This document shows positions 10,597 to 21,129 of a stretch of 64,000 nucleotides of DNA, one piece after another; the first letter of the stretch is position 1; each line of letters starts with the position of its first letter. Origin of the DNA: Strigamia acuminata (Eukaryota > Arthropoda > Chilopoda > Geophilomorpha > Linotaeniidae); the NCBI GenBank assembly GCA_949358305.1, contig OX442314.1, positions 23,243,060 through 23,307,059 of the forward strand. The letters run 5' to 3'. Under the pieces are notes generated by a model. That model saw only the letters and a list, made by a program, of their open reading frames with translations, was not told the origin of the DNA and did not search any database. The position numbers and the translations under genes are program-made.

Positions 10597-12838
10597 TTAA
10601 GCACATACAAATACCAACAAACAAGTTAAAATGAAACAAAAAACCACAAAGCAAAAACGATTAATAGCAATCGCCATTAACTTCCATGCGACAGCATTAG
10701 TTGACATTTCTGCACCAAACTTTTGGGAGTTTGAATTCATCTGTAGAAAAAAAAATTGTAGATTTTAATTACCCAGCAACAATATAACTTTACCTCGTGA
10801 AAATCAATGCACATTGCAGTCCCCAACCAACCATTCAACAGATTTTTAAGCCAAGTAGGTGGGAACATTGATGGCTGATCATTGTAAATGCACGTAGTGG
10901 CCACACATATCAAGAAACAAAATGCAGCTAGGAATGTAGAAACGCTGTAAAAAATAACTAACCAAAAAAAAAAAAATTAAATTTTAATAATTTTTTTGAA
11001 AAGAAAATGAAATATTTCTTGCCAATTGAAGGTACATTGCTACCACTTCGAGGAACCACCCATTGACAGTGTATGACGAGCATTGTCATGACGACAAGGT
11101 TTATCCCAGACACCAATATTTTATTGTTAGATTCGTGCGGCAACCAGAAAGTGAGCAACATGATGAGAATTGAGATGGCGTTTGGGGTTAGGAGTGCAAA
11201 GTGGTAATATAGTGTTCGGCGTTTCAAACGCACGAAGTAATCCACTGATTGGTACGAGACTTCGTCGGAATGGGACCAGGTGGAAATGTTTGCGAAGGAG
11301 TTGGTAATTTCCCACTCGTTGTGTTCGTCGTATAATGCACGCAGATGCTGAAATTGACAGTTTAAAAATAACTTTTATTGTCATGTTCGTGATTTTCTGG
11401 GTTGGGTTAGCAGTAAACAAAAAATGAATTTTCTGCCAAAAAATAATCTTTTCGTTCTAAAAATGAATTTTCTGCCAAAAAATGATCTTTTCGTTCTAAA
11501 AATGAATTTTCTGTCCAAAAAATGATCTTTTCGTTCTAAAAATGAATTTTCTGTCTAATAAATGATCTTTTCGTTTTCAAAATGAATTTTCTGCCAAAAA
11601 ATAATCTTTTCGTTCTAAAAATTAAATTTTCTGTCCAAAAAATGATCTTTCCGTTCTAAAAATGAATTTTCTGTCCAAAAAATTAATTTTCTGTCCAAAA
11701 AATTAATTTTCTGTCCAAAAAATTAATTTTCTGTCCAAAAAATTAATTTTCTGTCCAAAAAATTAATTTTCTGTCCAAAAAATTAATTTTCTGTCAAAAA
11801 ATGAATTTTCTGTCCAAAAAATGAATTTTCTGTCCAAAAAATGAATTTTCTGTCTAAAAAATGAATTTTCTGTTTAAAAAATGAATTTTCTGTCCAAAAA
11901 ATGAATTTTCTGTCCTAAAAATGATCTTTTTGTTCTAAAAATGAATTTTCTGTCTAAAAAAATGATCTTTTTATTCTAAAAATGAATTTTTCATGAACCC
12001 TGTAGATCTGTCCCTGAAAACAGGACATTTTCCTCAAAACTTTCTTGTGAGAGGCTTTGATTAAAACTTACAAGCACATCGTCTTCGGTATGTGCAAGAG
12101 TCAGGTTAAGTTGATTTCCTGTGTAACTCCAAGACATAAACGACAATTGACATAGATGTTCATCAAACGGATAATTAGAAAGATCCAAAGGACAAATAGT
12201 GCGAAAATTGCTGATCTCGTACAAAACGACTCGGCCGTCCGAACTAACTATCTGGAACAAGTTTTTCAGAACGTGTTCGGACGGTTCTGCTCTAAAATTG
12301 ACCACACAACAACAAATATATAAGAATATGTCATTTCCAATATTTGATTTTAATTCATACGAATTTAAATGAACGATATCCGGTTGCCAAGTTTCTTGAG
12401 TAACAATTGTCAAATAATCGCAACCTTTAAAATCGTCAGTGTTCCACGCTAAGTTTAGATCTTGCCACGCCTTTAAAAAAAGATAATAAAATAAAATAAA
12501 AACACAGGAATGAGCAAAATGACAGCGATTTACATTCATCAGCCAACCGTCGAATGAAAATGTTTCTGTTTGCTCATCCAGGCCTAAAACGTGGAAAGCG
12601 AGCAGGAAGACTGTAACGTCTAACGTGTCGTTGACGCTTTGAACTGGTAGTGTAACGTTATTTAGTTTACGCTTGGTGAATATTTCATCCCGCAGTTTGA
12701 GTTGGTCGCAAATAGGCTTACCGTCTGAATCAGCTACGAAATGAAAAGTGAGGATGCAAATTGTTGGTTTTAAGTCAACGTCAACATACCTTGTGTGTAC
12801 CAGCATAAAGAGTATAAAGTTATCAGGTAAATGAACAT
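10597..12838 (-). CDS. nAChR-like Cys-loop receptor subunit C
   Basis: Exons 12838-12790, 12733-12534, 12470-12361, 12291-12072, 11347-11023, 10957-10794, 10740-10597 total 1212 bases and 403 residues. The signal peptide is MFIYLITLYSLCWYTQ. Loop A is TWQPDIVHLNS, the Cys-loop is CPLDLSNYPFDEHLC and loop B is MSWSYTGN. Loop C has no cysteine pair. M2 reads NNKILVSGINLVVMTML and ends HCQWVVPRSGS, so -1' is Asn rather than the Glu typical of cation channels. TM4 is preceded by WKLMAIAINR. Intron 5 seems to start with GC (ATTG then GCAAGA) and to end at GGTTAG after a long T-tract. Intron 4 is filled by a minisatellite. Gene C is most like its neighbour D in exon lengths and Cys-loop. The ligand is unknown. 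Confidence 0.9.
11425..11990. repeat. minisatellite in intron 4 of gene C
   Basis: Tandem words AAAATGAATTTTCTG(T/C)C alternate with AAATGATCTTTTCGTTCT in the first third and the last part, and with AAAAATTAATTTTCTGTCC of about 20 bases in the middle. The whole 560 bases is built from this motif. It lies wholly within the intron between the Cys-loop exon and the TM1-TM2 exon. Mixed unit types suggest local amplification and conversion. It is not a CRISPR: there are no unique spacers. Confidence 0.9.
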
Positions 12839-12933
12839 TTTCGTGGGTAGTTTTATAACCATTTGATGGAGCAGATGATATATATAAATGCCCTCCGTCT
12901 TACTGCTGTTAGAGTTTTGAAAGTGATGTTAAA

Positions 12934-12940
12934 CACCTGC
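12934..12940. promoter_or_regulatory. CACCTGC E-box upstream of gene C
   Basis: CACCTGC (GCAGGTG on the coding strand) lies 96 bases upstream of the gene C ATG. The same heptamer occurs 46-70 bases upstream of D, E and F, and as CATCTGC upstream of A and B. A TTATAAAAC sequence lies closer to the C start. Confidence 0.5.
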
Positions 12941-13087
12941 TGTGGTAGGAAGTGCCAGGGCAATTAATTAGTTGTACACAATTTTTATTATTGTCCTAAT
13001 AATACATGGTGTTAGCAATAAACATGTTTTCACGTGAAAATATTTTGTGGATGAGTAATTTCCAGGCTATAATAAGTTGTTTAAATG

Positions 13088-15915
13088 TCAAACAAAAGCA
13101 AATATTGAAATACATGTTATAATGATGCAGTACAGAATAAAAAACAAGCGATCAAGTGCAGTGGCGATTGATTTCCATGCAGCAGCATGTGGTGATATTT
13201 CGTTTGTCGTGTTTGCGGGCATGTCAGACTGAAAATAAAGAATTTATTATTTCACCAACAAGATAGGTTGAATCTGATGTATAACTGAGTTTGCCTGGAT
13301 AAGTTCATTATCGCAAGTATTTTTAAAATGAGTGCCATTGCACTATACAGCACAACTGTAAACATTAATATAAAACACCTATACGCGCAAAAAGTAATCC
13401 GAAACCGGTCATTTTAGCGACGCTCATTTTAGCGATTTGTAACAAAAAAGTCCCATTTTAGCGATCATGTCATTTTAGCGACACCTAGGTTTTAGCGACA
13501 AGCCGGCTCAAAAAAGTGGTTTTTACCAAAAAAGCAGTAAGGTTAGGTTCGCGGGGGGTCAAGGGGGGGCGCAGCCCCCCCTTGTTAGCTCTTCTTAGGA
13601 ATTAAACCTAGGTTTTTGTGTCGCTAAAATGATGTACCTATATCCCCAGAAACGTGGCCAAAAATAAAGCACAATCTAATTTCACAAACACTTTCCAAAA
13701 AACCTTTTTGAATGCAACTATATTCACTACAACTATGGCAACATTGAAAAATATTAGTCTGTGTACTGAAATACATTACCTGTTGATAGTTTATGCGTAA
13801 TACAACACCGAGCCAACCTGTCAGCAAATTTTTAATCCATGTTGGTGGATAAAAAAGTGGTGGGTCTTTGTACATGCATGTTGTGGCGGCAATTATTATA
13901 AAAGCAAATCCAGCAAGTAACATAGAATTTCCACAAATAATAACTGAAATTAGCAAAGATTTTAATTAATTCTGTTTTTTGGTTGAGTGAATCAATCTTA
14001 CTGATTGAGGGAACACCGCTGCCATTTTTTGGTACCACCCAATGTAAATGGATTAGAAGAACTGTCAAAATGATTAAGTTTACTCCGGATACTGACAGTT
14101 TGGTGTTGTCGTGCGGTAGCCAGAATGTCAGCAACAAGACCAAGATACAAATTGCATTTGGTGTGACGAGTGCCATGTGGTAAAAAAGAGATCTTCGTTT
14201 CAAGCGGACAAAAAAATTGACTTCTTGGTAGAAGAATTCTTCTCCGTAGACAAAATTGCTGACATTTGCAAACGACGAAACAAATTCCCATTGATTGTTC
14301 TCATCGAAAATGGTTTCATGGAAATTCTGTAATGCAATGATGAAGTTTATTATTATTATTATCTAACAACATGTTCTGATATTAGGGAATCTCACATTTG
14401 TGTCTATTCCAACACTCATGTTTAGTTCGTTTCCATTGTGGTTCCATGAGATGAAAATTATTTGACAAAGGTGCTCATCAAATGGATAATTTGAAAAGTC
14501 TAAGGGGCATATAACCTTAAAATTATTTATTTGAAACCAATACACATCTCCAGTTTGCTGGATGCTGATTCTATTATCAACGCTAGAATTTGGAATTAGG
14601 TTTGATGCATCTGCCCTGAAATTTGGAATGAATAATTAATTACTTATTTTAAAAGATTTGACTTAACAAAATTCGATTGGAGTTATGATACTTGGATATT
14701 ATGTGCTCCTAGGACAGCTATAAACTATCACCAGTAATGGTAAAAACAGAAACCACAAACAGAGTACCGTATTACCTCACATTAAGCCGCATGCCGGTAG
14801 TGCAAGTTATACCAGCATGCCGATAAAACTTGTTTTTAACGGCATGCCGGTGTAAGTGAGAATTCAGCCAAAACAAGCTTAAAATCCTTTTTAGATCTCC
14901 AAAATGTAAGAAATTGCCTTAAATTTCTATAAATTTACTCAGATTTTAGTAAAAACCTGCAGAAAATTAGGAAAACTTAAATTTTAGGCCCAAAAACCAA
15001 CATCCGGGCTCTTTAAAGTAAAAAAAAAACTAAAATCCCGCTTTTTCAATTATACCGGCATGTTTCATTTTATACCGCCATGCCGGTATAAACCTTTTGT
15101 ACCCAATATTAAAAACCTGGTAAACCCATGCCCAACGGCATGCCGCTTTATGTGAGGTATTACTGTAGGTGCATTCAAAGTTTCTGTTTATATGGTTTTC
15201 AGTTGTTTACTTGTTAAACATACAAACGAAACAATAAGCAGATGCAAAAACAAAATCATCTCACGTGATTTTCATGGCCACGCTCAATTTTGTTATAAAA
15301 ATACAAAAACTATGTTAACAGAAACCTTTGATGCACCTAGAATAGTATAAATTTATTTATATGTAATAATTGTGGTGCGTTTCAATCAAATTTTGCCAAG
15401 CCACTATTTTCTTATTCAAATATTCCGTAGATGGTACCCATTTAAAACGTAAATAACTGGTTTCCAAATAGCTTCTTCTGGAACTGTAAGGTAATGACAA
15501 TCTTTGTAGTCTTCAAGATTCCATTTCAAATTCAAATCACTCCACATCTTATGTAAAAAAAATGTGCATGAATATTTTTTTAAAGTGATAAGTATATGTT
15601 GTTATTTACATTAAGTTGCCAGCCTTGAAATGAAAGAGTTTCTGTTTGCTCATCAAGATCGATCAGGTGATAAATGGTCAAGTAAAGTTCAAGATCTAGC
15701 GTGTCGTTGATTTCCTGGACCGGTCGCGAGATGTTGCTTATTTTTCTTTGATTGAATAATAAATCATGTACTTTGTATTCTTCACACGTGTTGGCTGTAA
15801 AATGTTTGAAAATTGCTTGGTGTGATAAATCTTTAAAAATTTGAAACGTTATTTTACCTAAGCTGCTGGAAGATGATAAAGAAACAACAATTGTTACAAA
15901 AATATACACATTCAT
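13088..15915 (-). CDS. nAChR-like Cys-loop receptor subunit D
   Basis: Exons 15915-15858, 15794-15610, 15547-15438, 14615-14396, 14326-14002, 13943-13780, 13228-13088 total 1203 bases and 400 residues. The signal peptide (MNVYIFVTIVVSLSSSSS) is followed by an N-terminal domain with loop A altered to IWKPVIYVLNG; the usual PD is PV. The Cys-loop is CPLDFSNYPFDEHLC and loop B is ISWNHNGN. Loop C (FVYGEEFFYQEV) has no cysteines. M2 reads NTKLSVSGVNLIILTVL and ends HLHWVVPKNGS. The last exon carries WKSIATALDRLFF and TM4. It is the sister of gene C by exon sizes and motif identity. Two introns carry different foldback elements. A CACCTGC box lies at 15985-15991. The function is as a membrane channel subunit by family; the ligand is unknown. 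Confidence 0.9.
13407..13637. mobile_element. foldback element of CATTTTAGCGAC words in intron 6 of gene D
   Basis: The left end iterates CATTTTAGCGAC about five times and the right end has the complement GTGTCGCTAAAATGAT. Between them lies, reversed, the same G-rich core as the element at 8129-8357 (GGGGGGTCAAGGGGGGGC, TTCTTAGGAATTAAACCTA, AAGCCGGCTC). So the core is conserved while the iterated terminal word has been replaced. No coding capacity. Confidence 0.75.
14765..15167. mobile_element. MITE with GCATGCCGG words and TA flanks in intron 3 of gene D
   Basis: The left end CCGTATTACCTCACATTAAG and the right end CTTTATGTGAGGTATTACTG are inverted repeats of about 30 bases, each bordered by TA, as expected for a Tc1/mariner-type non-autonomous element. 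Inside are at least six palindromic GGCATGCC or related words. No open frame of interest. Confidence 0.75.
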
Positions 15916-15984
15916 GATTTTTTGATGGTAGCTGAGTGCAAAACGCCTCTCTTAGCTGTATGTTTCATGTAATTTGACATAAGA

Positions 15985-15991
15985 CACCTGC
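15985..15991. promoter_or_regulatory. CACCTGC E-box upstream of gene D
   Basis: Same heptamer as upstream of C, E and F, 70 bases above the ATG. It is followed by CAGGG, as is the more distant copy above gene C. Confidence 0.45.
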
Positions 15992-16276
15992 CAGGGATTT
16001 TATTACGTATTATTTTTAACTAAAAGATAAGTAAATTATCTTTGGTAGCGTAAACAATTGTATGAATTGTTGAGAAATGAGAAGTGGTTTTTGAATGTCT
16101 TTTCTTTGTCATTCACTAACATTTTCTCTCATCATTTAAATTTTACATAAATTCTAATTTCAAGAACTTTTCAGTGTGCTGATTTTGAATGAAAAACTCA
16201 CACTGGATGCCTGAAATTTTTTTTTAAAAAGTTTTAATTTTTTTTAGTTTATTTACAAGTAATAAAACCATTGTAG

Positions 16277-16453
16277 TGTTGGTACTAAATCATCACCAAG
16301 TACTGAACATATTAAAATTTAATAAGCCGGCCATCAGAAATACATAGAAGCATATTAGTAACAATGCATATTATCATAGCAACACTGTAATGGTATATAA
16401 ACCAATAATGTAAACGCATATTAATTGTTACATTCAAAATACATTTGTCATCA
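16277..16453 (-). repeat. LTR of the copia element (left copy)
   Basis: Matches 20570-20757 over its length (CATCACCAAGTACTGAACA, then CAGAAATACATAGAA, TATTATCATAGCAACACTG, CATATTAATTGTTACATT) with scattered substitutions and small indels. It begins TG and ends CA in plus orientation. Confidence 0.88.
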
Positions 16454-16461
16454 CACTCGCC

Positions 16462-16680
16462 CTATTTTGAAATGTACTTTTTACACAAATATGTGTCTCC
16501 TATTAAATAGAAGATAAACCTACACCTATACATTACGTTGTAAATACCATGTGCCACATCTTCTCTCAACAATAAAACTTTTCTGTTAAAATATTTGGTT
16601 CTGCCATGATATTTTGCCTCTTTAATTAGGCATATAGCAGCCTGGTTATCTGAGTAAATTGGTATTGGTAATGGTGCCAT
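16462..16680 (-). pseudogene. copia RNase H fragment
   Basis: The translation contains IYSDNQAAICLIKEAKYHGR and TKYFNRK, the conserved copia RNase H region near the end of pol. It is directly preceded, on the minus strand, by integrase-start sequence, so reverse transcriptase has been deleted between them. It is part of the dead element and encodes no working enzyme. Confidence 0.85.
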
Positions 16681-18049
16681 TTTTTATCTATTAGATTGCT
16701 GCTGCAGGGGGCCACATAAATCCATATGTAACATCTCAAAAGGAAATGAAGCAGTTAAATTTGCAACCTGATAAAATGGTTATCTAACTTCCTTACCCAG
16801 TGTACAATGCTCACAGAAAATAGGTTTGCAACGCTTTTTCATAGTTAATCCTTCAGCCATATTAAGAGAATACAATTGTGATAAAGTTCTAAAATTAAAT
16901 GTGCAAATCGCTTATGCCACTGCATTGCTTCCATATCACTGCATTTCTCTGAAACATTCTCAGGATGTGTCTTAGTAATTTCACTTCCAAATCATCCAGC
17001 TTATAAATTGTCAAATAATGTCAGATGAAATAGACCATTCTTTAACAGACCAGATACTATTGGTACCCCCAATGCAGTAGATATTTCACAACCAGTCTCA
17101 CGAAATACTACTTTATATCCTAAAACAATAATACGATTAAGGGGCTAGCCTACCCGCCATCTTGCCTGTTTTCTGATGCTATATGGCGGTCTTAATTCGG
17201 TCATAACTAAATTACTGATGCATATTTTATATTTTTTTTTTGTTTTTTAAATACCCATGAATAAACTGAAGGGTTCTATAATTTTATATTTGTGATATTT
17301 GTTGAATTTCTTTATGAAACATCAACACCAGAACCTAATTTCAAAAAAAAAAATTTCATTTTTTTTAAAAATAAAATTAATAGATGCCTAGATAATACAC
17401 TTTTATAAGATGCATTAATTTTTATTTAAGGAAAAGTTTAAAATTGTCATTGTAATCTCGAAATTACAAAGTAATTTTTTTACATGTGATTGTGCTGCCA
17501 CCTATTAGTGAGGCGTACCGATACACTACTTTAGCATGCGTAGGAATTTGACATAGTCGTGTGAATTTTCAGTCATATGTTTTTACCTTGGATGTCCAAG
17601 ATTTTACATCAGTTGTTTTTTGATTCAATACTACCATTGTAATCATAAAAAATGGCAAAAAATAAAAGTGCAAAAACAAGAATGTGGCCAAGTGCTTGGC
17701 GAAAAAGGAGGATTTGTAATCATTTAAAAAAGTTTTATGGTTTACCAAAAACTAAATGGTAATTTATTTTTATTTATTTACTTTTATTATTTGTGGATAA
17801 TTTGACACGAATTGGCCCCAAATTTGACACGAATTTGGTTGGTGCAGTTTTTCTCCCTTTCATGACTCATGCGGTTTTTAGTTTTTAGTTTTTTTTATTC
17901 TTTTCTTTGTTTTGGCCCTTGGGGAAAAGGGGCAGGAACTCACCTGAGGATTGAGTGGGTCAATTAGACTGACCTATGGTCAGATAATCGGAAAAATGTG
18001 TTTGTTTGAGTTTTGAAGTTTGAAAATGGGGAAATAAAAATTGGAAAAA

Positions 18050-18400
18050 TTTGTGGGAAATTTTATGTTGAAATTCGAATTTTGTGTGGAATTTTTAGAA
18101 AAGATTCGAATTTTGTGTGAAATTTTAGGTCAAAATTCGGATTTTATGTGAATGTTTTTGTCAAAATTCGAATTTTATGTGAAAATTTCTGAAAAAATCG
18201 AATTTTAAGTGAAAATTTCTGAAAAAATCGAACTTTATGTGAAGATTTCTGAAAAAGATCAAAATTATTGTTAAAATTTCTGAAAAACAAAACGAATTAT
18301 ATGTGAAAATCGATGTAAAAATCGAATTTAATGTAAAAATTGATGTAAAAAATCGAATTTTATAAGAAAATTTCTGAAAAAATTCGAATTTTATGTGAAT
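18050..18400. repeat. degenerate 30-bp tandem repeat
   Basis: Repeated GAATTTTATGTGAAAATTTC and TGAAAAAATC words, about ten units with variation. The open frames across it are low-complexity (FF, IKF, NF) and are not genes. Confidence 0.75.
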
Positions 18401-18617
18401 ATGCGGCAAATATGCTGTGAATTATTATTGGCAAGTGGTCCTGTGATTTTGGGAAAGATTTCAACCGATTTTGTTCAAGATTTGTCGTGATTTTGTGCAA
18501 GATTTGTTGCAATTTTGGGCAAAATTTGTTGCTATTTTGGGCAAAATTTGTTGCTATTTTGGGCAAAAATTTGCTTCAATTTTGAGCAAGATTTGGTGCG
18601 GTTTTGGAGAACTGCTT

Positions 18618-18868
18618 GCCCATTATTATTGGCAAGAAGTTTTACAATTTTGCAAAAGAAATTAGCTGTTTTGCGCAAAACAGACATATTTACTCATTTT
18701 GTATATTTTTAAAAAATAAAAATCATGCTTCCTGTTTTGGTTTTAATTGATTTTTAAGATTTTTTATTTTTATGTCTGTTTTGCCAAAAATTGCACAAAA
18801 TTTTAAACAAAAATAGCTAATTTCTTTGCTAAAATCGTACAACTTCTTGTCAATAATAATGGACAAAA
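18618..18868. repeat. inverted repeat of about 50 bp
   Basis: CATTATTATTGGCAAGAAGT and following bases at 18618-18670 match, with few differences, the reverse complement of 18815-18868 (ACTTCTTGTCAATAATAATG). It forms a hairpin with a loop of about 145 bases inside the TTAA element. Confidence 0.7.
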
Positions 18869-19219
18869 ATTTCTCAAAATTGCAGAAAATCTGGCCAAAA
18901 ATCGCAGAAAATCATGCCCAAAATCACACAAAAATTAGCCCAAGATCGCACCTAAATTATTCAAATCTAAATTTTTTTATTCAAATCTAAATTTTTTTAT
19001 CACAACTGAAATTTGAAAATCGAAATTCTGGCCAAAAGTTTATTCTGAATAGCATTTATTTACACTTGACCCCTTTTACCAACAACCCCTTTTACCAACA
19101 AGAAAGTTGGAACCCCTTTTACGCCCTACTTTCTAGTGTGTGATAATATTCTAGGTGATTTGGTTTTAGCATCAGCGCCATCTATTGACCAAAACATGTC
19201 AAAATAATAAGGTAGGCTA

Positions 19220-19728
19220 CCGTCTTCCCTCGAACATAACGTCATGACGTTATATTCAAGTTTTTTCGAAAATCGCTGTTTTTGAAAGTTTTAGCGATTT
19301 TTCGAATATAACGTCACTTCCAATATAACGTCATGACGTTGTATTCGAATACAACGTCATGACGTTATATTCGAGTTATATTTGAGAAGCGTTGCGGGGT
19401 GCGCTTTTTACAGGAAGCATTGAATTGAAAATGAATTGAACACGAATTGGACACGAATTGGACAAGAATTGGACACGAATTGGACAAGAATTGGACACGA
19501 ATTGAAAACGTACTGTATATTTTGAACTTGAAATTTCAAATCAAATTTTTTTTTTCAAAATTACAATACCAATTTCTAATTTTTCAGAAATTTTACAACA
19601 AAATTGTGATTTTTCAGAAGTTGTACTAAAAAAACACAATACAACGTCATGACGTTGTGTTCGAATACAACGTCAGGTGTCGTTGTATTCGAACACAACG
19701 TCATGACGTTATGTTCGAGGGAAGACGG
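19220..19728. mobile_element. TA-flanked MITE nested in the right terminal repeat of the TTAA element
   Basis: Terminal inverted repeats begin CCGTCTTCCCTCGAACATAA and continue through CGTCATGACGTT, about 35 bases. The element is bordered by TA at 19218-19219 and 19729-19730. Removing it and one TA restores the right end of the host element perfectly. It contains repeated ACGTCATGACGT palindromes and a run of GAATTGGACAC words (about 19440-19505). TA duplication suggests Tc1/mariner-type mobilisation. Confidence 0.8.
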
Positions 19729-19892
19729 TAGCCCCTTAATGCTTTAATAACGACTGAATTCTGTCAGCAGAAAATTTTCAGGGCAGAAAATTTATCTTTT
19801 CTGCTGTTGTTTCCCATCTGGCATTAAAGTGGGCAGAAAAGTATAGGTGGAAATTTGTATTAATTTTTTTCAAAAAATTGTTTACCATGTGC

Positions 19893-20101
19893 TACTGATC
19901 GAATGCAGGTAAAAAGTGCGCAGATTCGCGTGAAAACTATGCACTGGAAATCGGCATTGCGCAGATTTGCAAAAAAAAAAACTATGCTCGGGCAATCGGC
20001 AGAATACAGGCCGCATTCGATCAATCCGAAGCAGGTAAAAAGTGCGCAGATTTGCGTGAAAACTATGCACTAGCAATCGGCAGAATACGGGCCGCATCGA
20101 A
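19893..20101. repeat. duplicated block with TGATCGAATGC ends in the copia gag region
   Basis: Two direct copies of about 50 bases (GCAGGTAAAAAGTGCGCAGA and following) lie at about 19905 and 20031. TGATCGAATGC at 19896 is matched by GCATTCGATCA at 20013-20023. The origin is unclear; it may be another small insertion in the copia remnant. Confidence 0.5.
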
Positions 20102-20452
20102 TTCCCTTGGTTGCATGGTGACTCTGTCCAGTTGTGCACATAATTGTAATTTCAATTCTGTACTGGATCTTTGATGTAGATCTTTTAACTTTTGCCAGGC
20201 TTCTGTAACAGATTTCACATTAAGCACATGTTGCAACTGTGAATCAATTGCTGATAAAATTACATTGAGTGCCCAAAGTTTTATCTTTTTATCAACTACA
20301 GCATTATCTTTACTGGAAATTTTAACAGGTTTCTTATCTTCAATAGCAGTCTAGTAACCTTTAGACATTAATAAAGTTTTCACATGAAAAGACCAACCTG
20401 GATATTTTTTACCAGTCAACTTTATGACTGGCACTACAGAATGCTCTGCCAT
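20100..20452 (-). pseudogene. copia gag fragment
   Basis: From the minus-strand ATG at 20452 the translation gives MAEHSVVPVIKLTGKKYPGW and, after an in-frame stop, KLWALNVILSAIDSQLQHVL and VTEAWQKLKDLHQRSS, the UBN2-type gag pattern of copia elements. The stop and the following insertion make it non-functional. Confidence 0.8.
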
Positions 20453-20569
20453 TTTGTAGGTTCAATCCACATTCAGAGCAAAATTTATTCTAAGATTCCA
20501 TATTAATCAGTCCAACAAATCAGGGGGGAAAGGATGGACAGATGCTCAAAAACATGCCCAAATTGGAAG

Positions 20570-20757
20570 TGCTGGTCCCAAATCTAAGTCATCACCAAGT
20601 ACTGAACACATTAAAATTTAATAGGCCAGCCATCAGAAATACATAGAATCATATTGTTAACAATAAATATTATCATAGCAACACTGTAATAGTATATGAT
20701 ATAAACCAATAACGTAAACTCATATTAATTGTTACATTTAAAATGTATTTGTCATCG
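20570..20757 (-). repeat. LTR of the copia element (right copy)
   Basis: Direct partner of 16277-16453. On the minus strand this is the 5' LTR, with gag following it. It ends TCATCG where CA would be expected, one base changed. Confidence 0.88.
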
Positions 20758-21129
20758 TGTAGAAGGATTAGGAGGAAAATTTTGAATATTGATTAATCCG
20801 ATTTATCGTAAAATTAAGATTGATTGGTTCTTTTCTTGCTTATACCGTACATCCACAAAATTTATTGAAAGATGTTGCAAAAAGACCGTGATAATGAAAT
20901 ACATGCACAAAAGAATACCGATGAAATCAACTTTTTTGAATACAGAAACCTCCAGACATTGCTAAAATAATGAAATATAAATTGTAAGCCATACACGCAT
21001 AAAAGATCCAAATGAATGAATGCACTATTGTTTAACTCAGATGAATATCAGTTTGCACACACTTATTATGGTATATATGCTAGGTGCATTGTATTCGAGG
21101 TGGTCTGGTACGAGTTTGAAGCTTTCAAC

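Larger units (their letters stand above)
17141..19735. mobile_element. TTAA-flanked transposon (piggyBac-like by target site) inside the copia element
   Basis: The left end reads TTAA then GGGGCTAGCCTACC (17137-17154). The right end, after removing a nested element with its duplicated TA, reads GGTAGGCTAGCCCC then TTAA, the exact inverted complement. TTAA duplication is characteristic of piggyBac-type elements. The interior is AT-rich with degenerate tandem words and no transposase that I can recognise, so it is a non-autonomous or decayed copy. It lies between the gag and pre-integrase remains of the copia element. Confidence 0.75.
16277..20757 (-). mobile_element. deleted Ty1/copia LTR retrotransposon, interrupted by nested insertions
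   Basis: Two direct repeats (16277-16453 and 20570-20757) are the LTRs, and the whole is flanked by TGTAG at 16272-16276 and 20758-20762, a clean 5-bp target duplication. On the minus strand, remains of gag (from an ATG at 20452), the pre-integrase zinc-binding region (WHKRFAH, then FCEHCTLGK), the start of integrase (MLHMDLCGP) and RNase H are present in copia order. Reverse transcriptase and most of integrase are absent. Stops and frameshifts occur throughout, so it is not autonomous. A 2.6-kb TTAA-flanked element has inserted at 17141-19735, and a further small repeat block occupies about 19893-20101. Confidence 0.9.

Noticed and set aside
11425-11990. CRISPR-like regular repeat
   Set aside because: Units are contiguous and of mixed length without unique spacers, and this is eukaryotic DNA.
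18161-18712. Overlapping low-complexity open frames
   Set aside because: Produced by degenerate 30-bp tandem repeats inside a transposon; no start context, domain or splice sites.
19882-20139. Open frame with repeated NLRTFYL segments
   Set aside because: Arises from two direct copies of a 50-bp repeat within the copia remnant.
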